A DNA stretch of 64,000 nucleotides from Methylococcaceae bacterium (lineage in GTDB: Bacteria > Pseudomonadota > Gammaproteobacteria > Methylococcales > Methylomonadaceae). The stretch lies in NCBI GenBank assembly GCA_030693065.1, contig JAUYBL010000013.1:146915-210914 (forward strand), read 5' to 3'. The position numbers and the translations under genes were made by a program. The notes under the pieces are model-generated. The model ran no database searches. It was not told the origin of the DNA and saw only the letters and a list, made by a program, of their open reading frames with translations. Shown in pieces: positions 58,923-64,000 of the stretch (the first letter of the stretch is position 1; the number at the start of each line of letters is the position of its first letter).

Positions 58923-60752
58923 ATGTGTGGAATTGTAGGTGGAATCGCGCAACGTAACGTTGTGCCTATTTTGTTAGAAGGCCTGAAACGACTTGAATAT
59001 CGAGGCTATGACTCTGCAGGGTTGGCCGTTATTGATGATCAAAAAATTCACCGAAAAAGAGCTTTAGGTAAAGTAAAAGGTCTTGAAATGATGCTGGAAG
59101 CTGAACCTATTGTCGGCAACATAGGGATTGCGCATACTCGCTGGGCTACACACGGTAAGCCTAGTACAGCTAATGCTCATCCGCACATTTGCCGCAATAA
59201 AGTAGCGGTAGTCCACAACGGCATTATTGAAAATCATGACACGCTAAGGTCTGACCAATTACAAAATGGGTATATCTTTACTTCTGAAACAGATACAGAA
59301 GTTATTGTTCACGAAATTTATGGCGCTCTGAATTCAACTGATAACCTATTAAATGCCGTAAAGAAAACAATAAAAAAATTGGAAGGTGCTTATGCCTTGG
59401 GGGTAATGAGTATCGACAGCCCCAATACGCTAATTGCCTGTAGAAAAGGTAGTCCGCTAGTGATTGGCGTTGGAATAGGTGAATATTTTATTGCTTCTGA
59501 TATTGCTGCTTTACTGCCTGTAACGCAGCGTTTTATTTTTTTAGAAGATGGCGATATAGCCGCCATCACAATAGATGGGCTGGTTATTTACGATATTAAT
59601 GACAACCAGGTAAATCGCCCAATTAAGGAAAGCCAATTAAAAGCCGATTCAGTAGATAAAGGCGCATATCGGCATTATATGTTGAAAGAAATCTACGAAC
59701 AGCCATTTGCGATTTCGCAGGCATTAGAAGGTAGATTTATTAATAACAGATTGCTTGAAAATGCTTTCGGACATAACGCGACTGAAGTTTTTGACAACGT
59801 TAAATCAGTGCAAATCTTGGCTTGCGGCACCAGTTATCATGCCGGATTGGTTGCCCGATATTGGTTTGAACAACTCGCTGGTGTACCGTGTAATATTGAA
59901 GTGGCTAGTGAATTTCGATACAGAAACCCGGTATTAGCACCTGATACGCTGATAGTCACATTGTCGCAATCGGGCGAAACTGCTGATACTTTGGCGGCAT
60001 TGCAAGAAGCAAAAAAACTGGGAGGTAAGTATTCATTGGCGATATGCAATGTGCCGGAAAGCTCATTGATTAGAGAATCTGATTTAGCGTTGTTAACGCG
60101 CGCCGGCCCAGAAATCGGTGTGGCATCAACCAAAGCATTTACTACCCAACTGGTCACATTGATGATGCTGGTCATCGCTTTGGGCAGAAGATTCCAATTA
60201 ACAGAATTGCAAGAGCAAAAAATCACTTCTGAGTTGTTTGCTTTGCCCGGTAAAGTTGAAAAGGTTTTACAACTTGATGAACAAATTAGCATTTTGGCTG
60301 AACAATTTGCCGAAAAGCAGCATGCATTGTTTTTGGGCAGAGGCACTCAATACCCGATTGCAATGGAAGGTGCGTTAAAGTTAAAGGAAATTTCTTATAT
60401 TCATGCCGAAGCTTATCCCGCCGGTGAGCTAAAGCATGGTCCATTGGCGTTAATTGATGCGGACATGCCGGTAATCGTTGTGGCGCCAAATAATAGTTTA
60501 TTGGAAAAATTGAAATCAAATATGCAGGAAGTCAGTGCCAGAGGCGGACAGCTGATCGTTTTTATGGACGAAACGCTAGCATCATCCAATGATGTAAATG
60601 TCCAGATTATTAAAGTGCCACAAGTTGAAAATGAAATTGCACCTATTGTCTACACGATACCTTTGCAATTACTGTCCTACCATGTTGCGGTGTTAAAAGG
60701 CACCGATGTAGACCAACCTAGAAATTTAGCAAAATCGGTTACAGTGGAGTAA
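58923..60752 (+). CDS. glmS: Glucosamine-fructose-6-phosphate aminotransferase
   Basis: A 609-residue enzyme, the same length as in E. coli. After removal of Met1 the catalytic Cys is residue 1 ([11 protein letters not shown]). The isomerase part has two SIS domains ([17 protein letters not shown] and [20 protein letters not shown]). It feeds amino sugars to peptidoglycan and LPS. A glmS ribozyme is not expected in this class and there is only one base of spacer. Confidence 0.97.
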   Translation: MCGIVGGIAQRNVVPILLEGLKRLEYRGYDSAGLAVIDDQKIHRKRALGKVKGLEMMLEAEPIVGNIGIAHTRWATHGKPSTANAHPHICRNKVAVVHNGIIENHDTLRSDQLQNGYIFTSETDTEVIVHEIYGALNSTDNLLNAVKKTIKKLEGAYALGVMSIDSPNTLIACRKGSPLVIGVGIGEYFIASDIAALLPVTQRFIFLEDGDIAAITIDGLVIYDINDNQVNRPIKESQLKADSVDKGAYRHYMLKEIYEQPFAISQALEGRFINNRLLENAFGHNATEVFDNVKSVQILACGTSYHAGLVARYWFEQLAGVPCNIEVASEFRYRNPVLAPDTLIVTLSQSGETADTLAALQEAKKLGGKYSLAICNVPESSLIRESDLALLTRAGPEIGVASTKAFTTQLVTLMMLVIALGRRFQLTELQEQKITSELFALPGKVEKVLQLDEQISILAEQFAEKQHALFLGRGTQYPIAMEGALKLKEISYIHAEAYPAGELKHGPLALIDADMPVIVVAPNNSLLEKLKSNMQEVSARGGQLIVFMDETLASSNDVNVQIIKVPQVENEIAPIVYTIPLQLLSYHVAVLKGTDVDQPRNLAKSVTVE

Positions 60753-60792
60753 TTGTGCGATCAAACTGAGTTTTATGTCTGATGATAATAAA

Positions 60793-60878
60793 TCCATAAG
60801 TTTTTATTTTGAAACCCACATGCTATCCCTTCTCCCGTTGGCAAGGGATAGCATGTGAACTTATTGGGATTGGTATTA
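60793..60878. repeat. Dispersed palindromic repeat, copy 1
   Basis: Contains a perfect 15-base inverted repeat (60817-60831 and 60843-60857: CACATGCTATCCCTT / its complement) and ends ACTTATTGGGATTGGTATTA. Shares the end sequences with copy 2 at 62770-62880, in inverted orientation. Lies between glmS and the next gene. Confidence 0.85.
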
Positions 60879-60922
60879 GTTATTTCTGAATGGTTTCTTG
60901 GGTATAGGTGCTTGATACTTAC

Positions 60923-62419
60923 CTACCTCTGAACCACTACTCTACCGGAAAGCTCTTGCTTAGTGGCCATTTCGGCGCGGGCCTCCTGATTCAAGCTTTT
61001 ACTTTCTTTGGTCTGAACACGGCTGACCAGCATCGGCTTGGGCACGGTCTCATACGTCACGGTCACTGGCAGACCCAACGCCGCCCACTGATAAAGCCAT
61101 CCAGCATCTTCAGAGACATTGGGCCAACGTTTGTTTTGCTCTTTAGTGGCCATATTGACACAGCCATGACTGGCAGGCTGGCCAAAATTGTTGTGCCAAA
61201 ATGCGCCATGGAAGGCAAAGTCTTTATGGAAGAACTGTGTATACGGGACATCTTCCACTTCATAGAAACCGGGCTTCCCCTTACCGACGTCGCTACGCAT
61301 TCTCTTGCGACGGTAACGGTCATAGATATAAAAAGAACCCGTCACTGTGGGGGTTTTGCTTTTGCCCGTGCTGACCTTGAAAGTGCGGATCACTTTACCA
61401 TTTTCCACCGCATCTACACGTTGGCTGTCCAGGTAAACGAAAAGCTTTCGATCCGTCCCAGTGTTGAATTGCTCGACCAGAGCTTGCTTCAGCGTCCCTC
61501 CCTGCGCGCTTTTTAAATTTTGCTCATTGGCGATGACTTCAATGGTGCTTGAAGACGGCCATGCAGGATGGGGGGTAAATTTAAGATGACGCGGCCCAAT
61601 CCAACGCCATTTTCCAGTGATGGCTTGGCCATCGTTGGTTCGCACCTGGAGATTACTCATAGCATTGTCCCGATCAGCCAACGGTTCGCTGAAGGTTACC
61701 TGCAGCGGCAGCATCAAGCCTAGATTAGTCAACCCTCGGACATTGGTCTCGGCGACAAGGGCGGGCGGGGTCGTTAATTCCAGGTTTAGCGGCGGCAGGG
61801 GAACGCCCGTAGTGGTTTTATAGTTCAACTGAACGGCATACTTGTGATCTTGCTCATAAGCACTGGCAAGTAGCCGGATGTTCTGGCCGGTAGCGTCGGC
61901 TTCCGCTTTCAATATCAAGTCGCCCGTGGCTTGCACTTCACCCACTGGCCGGTCGAAATGTAGGTTCACCGATGCATCCAGACCCAACATTGTCAGCATG
62001 GGCCCTTCCAACTTCGGCATGGCGACTGTTGTAAAGTTAACTTCGTGGCTCTCGGATTGTCCAAACCAGGCTCGCTCTGCCGTCACCTTAATCGTATGAT
62101 GCCTTCCGAAGGCTAGCGGGGCGGGCAGGCTAATGCTGGTTTGATCCTTCGCTTCAAATAGGACTTTTCCTGTGTCGTCGAGTAGTTCGACCTTCGACAA
62201 GCGTGTGCCCAAGCCGACCGGCTCCAGTGTAATGGCCTTGCGCGGATCGACTTCGTTGACCTCTTGCAAGGGCGTCATGGCGAATCCATAAGGCAGCATA
62301 TCTTGACTGACAAAGGTTGCGTTGGGATTGGCTTGTGTTACTACCACCACAGCCATGGTAGCAGCGGGCAGCCAGAAGCAAAGCAATTTGACTGCACCAA
62401 AATAAGTGGCCATTTTCAT
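60923..62419 (-). CDS. L,D-transpeptidase with Ig-like domains
   Basis: A 498-residue exported protein. An N-terminal signal or membrane helix (LLCFWLPAATMAVVVVT) is followed by about 290 residues of Ig-like beta-sandwich repeats (two or three, with FDRPVG, TFSEPLADRDNAMSNL) and a YkuD domain near the C-terminus. The catalytic segment is FAFHGAFWHNNFGQPASHGCVNM, with the active His and Cys and the DAGWLYQWAALGLPVTV end. This Ig-YkuD order resembles actinobacterial L,D-transpeptidases; in gammaproteobacteria it is less usual. It likely makes 3-3 crosslinks. Confidence 0.85.
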   Translation of the reverse strand: MKMATYFGAVKLLCFWLPAATMAVVVVTQANPNATFVSQDMLPYGFAMTPLQEVNEVDPRKAITLEPVGLGTRLSKVELLDDTGKVLFEAKDQTSISLPAPLAFGRHHTIKVTAERAWFGQSESHEVNFTTVAMPKLEGPMLTMLGLDASVNLHFDRPVGEVQATGDLILKAEADATGQNIRLLASAYEQDHKYAVQLNYKTTTGVPLPPLNLELTTPPALVAETNVRGLTNLGLMLPLQVTFSEPLADRDNAMSNLQVRTNDGQAITGKWRWIGPRHLKFTPHPAWPSSSTIEVIANEQNLKSAQGGTLKQALVEQFNTGTDRKLFVYLDSQRVDAVENGKVIRTFKVSTGKSKTPTVTGSFYIYDRYRRKRMRSDVGKGKPGFYEVEDVPYTQFFHKDFAFHGAFWHNNFGQPASHGCVNMATKEQNKRWPNVSEDAGWLYQWAALGLPVTVTYETVPKPMLVSRVQTKESKSLNQEARAEMATKQELSGRVVVQR

Positions 62420-62769
62420 CGAGTCATCTCGTATCCAAATTAGGTGTATAGATTAAAAGCTTGAGGTACCTGCGCCCCAAGGGCATCTCGTTTGGGATGC
62501 TAGATAGAAGCCCGATTCTCAGTTGGCGGCCATAATCAGTTTTATGCCCACTCCATCGTCCACATTTTACTATAGCCAGCGCCGCCAGAGAAAACCTTAC
62601 CAAATCAGGCCAAACGAAGCAGAGTAAAATCTTGGCAGGTCGGCATGAGCTAGATCCCCGTTTTAAACAAGGCCGATGGTAAAAATTCACCTAAGCATAG
62701 TTCACTACGCAGAATAACCTGGCTTGCAATTCATACTGGACGATTTTGGTATTCTTCGACGGTGAGTTA
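62420..62769. other. Intergenic stretch without a supported gene
   Basis: 350 bases upstream of the Ig-like L,D-transpeptidase. One minus frame (62424-62690) is open but the translation shows no resemblance to a known protein and there is no ribosome site. It may hold the promoter of the L,D-transpeptidase or a decayed gene. Confidence 0.5.
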
Positions 62770-62880
62770 TACCAATCACAATAAGTTCACATGCTATCCC
62801 TTCTCCAACGTACCCATAGGGCATAAAGGAGAAGGTTAGGATGAGGGTTTCAAAATAAAAACTTATTGGGATTGGTATTA
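62770..62880. repeat. Dispersed palindromic repeat, copy 2 (MITE-like)
   Basis: Bounded by 18-base terminal inverted repeats (TACCAATCACAATAAGTT and its complement with one mismatch). The middle contains CTTCTCC and GGAGAAGG halves. Related to copy 1 at 60793-60878, which carries the same outer sequence in the other orientation. Confidence 0.85.
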
Positions 62881-63006
62881 CTCTGACTAGACGTCATGTA
62901 TAAACGATCAATCAAACTCGTTTCGGCTATAAAGGCCTCTAGCTTGCAGACCTATGGCGGATTTACCTACACTATGCCGATTCCCTTTTTATTTCCTGCG
63001 CACCTT

Positions 63007-63807
63007 ATGAAATCAACAGCCAAAATCCTTGCCTGCATAGTTTTGACAGTTTTGCTCTGCTCTTGCTCCGAGCACAAGCCTGTCACTGCAACGGCCAGCA
63101 CCGCTATCAAATCTCAAACCCAGTCCGCCCCAAAAAACCATTACATACCACCACCTCCCAAGTTGCCCGGTCAATGGACCGTGGAAGATATTCTACAAAT
63201 TTACGGCGACAACGCGACACGCAAACTTAACCCATATTTCGCCAAGGCAAAGGTAACTTATCCTCCGCGGGAAGTTGCCTTCATTGCCTTTAAACAGGAA
63301 AAGAAACTGGAGCTCTGGGCCAGAGACAGTGGTGAGTTTCGCTTCATCCGCGACTATGCCATTCAGGCTGCCAGCGGCGTGGCCGGACCCAAATTGCGAC
63401 AAGGCGACATGCAGGTGCCGGAAGGTATTTACCGCATCGAAGCGCTGAATCCCAATAGTCATTTCCACTTGTCAATGAAAATAAACTACCCCAACGAATT
63501 CGACCTGTTCCATGCTTGGCAAGACGGGCGCATCAATCTTGGTTCGGATATTTTCATCCATGGTAGAGCCGCTTCGATCGGTTGCCTAGCCATGGGAGAT
63601 GAAGCGATAGAAGAGCTTTTCGTCCTAGCTGCGCAAGTGGGTACCGAAAACATGAAAATCGTCATTGCCCCGCGCAACCCCAGGACATACCCTTTGAATG
63701 CCGACTCCAAACAACTTCCAAAATGGACGTCGGAGCTTTATTCGATCATCTCAAGCGAAATCAAAGCTCTGTCACCTCTGGTGAAATCGGCAAAAGTCGG
63801 GTTATGA
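63007..63807 (+). CDS. L,D-transpeptidase family lipoprotein
   Basis: A 266-residue lipoprotein: signal peptide with lipobox LLCSC, a linker rich in Thr/Ala/Ser/Pro, then a YkuD domain. Active-site segment FIHGRAASIGCLAMGDEAIEELF with His and Cys. The sequence VPEGIYRIEALNPNSHFHLSMKI is typical of the YafK-type subgroup, some of which act as amidases that detach Lpp from peptidoglycan. The first ATG of the frame (62896) and one at 62974 lie upstream, but MKSTAKILACIVL at 63007 gives a normal signal peptide. Confidence 0.82.
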   Translation: MKSTAKILACIVLTVLLCSCSEHKPVTATASTAIKSQTQSAPKNHYIPPPPKLPGQWTVEDILQIYGDNATRKLNPYFAKAKVTYPPREVAFIAFKQEKKLELWARDSGEFRFIRDYAIQAASGVAGPKLRQGDMQVPEGIYRIEALNPNSHFHLSMKINYPNEFDLFHAWQDGRINLGSDIFIHGRAASIGCLAMGDEAIEELFVLAAQVGTENMKIVIAPRNPRTYPLNADSKQLPKWTSELYSIISSEIKALSPLVKSAKVGL

Positions 63808-63920
63808 ACAGGCTGGATCTTGTCAGACAGCCTCACAGGTTAGCAGTGCTCTTCTAAGGCATAAGTATCTACACAACTTTTTTACAATTTAGAATCAATG
63901 AGTTACAAAACTATTTTACG

Positions 63921-64000
63921 CCCTCTCCTGCTGGAGAGGGTTGGGGTGAGGAGATTAAAATCAATCACTTAGATTCCCCTCATCCCAGCCTTCTCCCGCT
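63921..64000. repeat. Dispersed G/C-rich repeat reaching the window end
   Basis: CCCTCTCC (63921-63928) pairs with GGAGAGGG (63933-63940), followed by TTGGGGTGAGG. After about 20 bases comes CCTCATCCCAGCCTTCTCCC, an inverted, diverged copy of the first arm. The window cuts the element. Confidence 0.7.

Noticed and set aside
62424..62690. 88-codon minus frame upstream of the Ig-like L,D-transpeptidase
   Set aside because: Translation looks random, with many Cys/Arg and no domain; no ribosome site.

Overview
The window reads as chromosome of a gammaproteobacterium of moderate G+C. The gene orders ribF-ileS-lspA, ampD / DUF1631 / nadC and mnmG-rsmG-parA-parB-atpIBEFHAGDC-glmU-glmS are typical of that class. 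The overall flavour (ABC-exported heptose glycan, several L,D-transpeptidases, G-rich palindromic dispersed repeats) recalls Methylococcales, but no methane-oxidation gene is present, so the order-level guess is weak.

Layout. 0-12 kb: a truncated phosphoglucomutase, an L,D-transpeptidase, an Lpp-like murein lipoprotein, ribF-ileS-lspA, ampD facing lspA, a DUF1631-nadC-flavin reductase operon, a GGDEF protein and a GNAT. 11.9-32 kb: one long minus-strand surface-glycan cluster read from about 32 kb downward. It encodes an ABC exporter (wzm, wzt with a C-terminal cargo-binding domain), a 1683-residue multidomain protein (sulfotransferase-like, tandem-repeat coiled coil, GT2, GT4-like, methyltransferase), a DPM1-like GT2 with GtrA, a radical SAM protein, two methyltransferases, a polytopic GT-C-like protein, the four-enzyme GDP-D-glycero-alpha-D-manno-heptose pathway (gmhA, hddA, gmhB, hddC), two more GT2s and an SDR. 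32.0-32.9 kb: an AT-rich gap, then tRNA-Leu(UAA) with its own terminator. 32.9-37.3 kb: a Type III restriction-modification pair whose mod gene carries an in-frame 159-bp palindromic insert. 37.3-44.5 kb: SemiSWEET with a small membrane protein, qmcA-nfeD, cmoM, a small lipoprotein, and a moxR-DUF58-TgpA operon.

44.5-60.8 kb: a DksA-like zinc-finger protein, a repeat-containing anchored protein, a small antisense gene, then the mnmG-rsmG-parA-X-parB segment and the complete ATP synthase operon with glmU-glmS. Gene X, between parA and parB, encodes a 136-residue protein that starts with the ParB N-terminal ParA-contact peptide but has no ParB body. 60.8-64 kb: two further L,D-transpeptidases among MITE-like inverted repeats.

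The best candidates for something undescribed are (1) the X protein between parA and parB, a possible ParA regulator; (2) the giant glycan protein, whose 13 x 14-residue coiled coil, encoded by 42-bp DNA repeats beside wzt, could act as an adjustable chain-length ruler by analogy to WbdD; and (3) the in-frame palindromic insertion in mod. Functions are assigned from recognisable motifs and family knowledge; no database search was possible.
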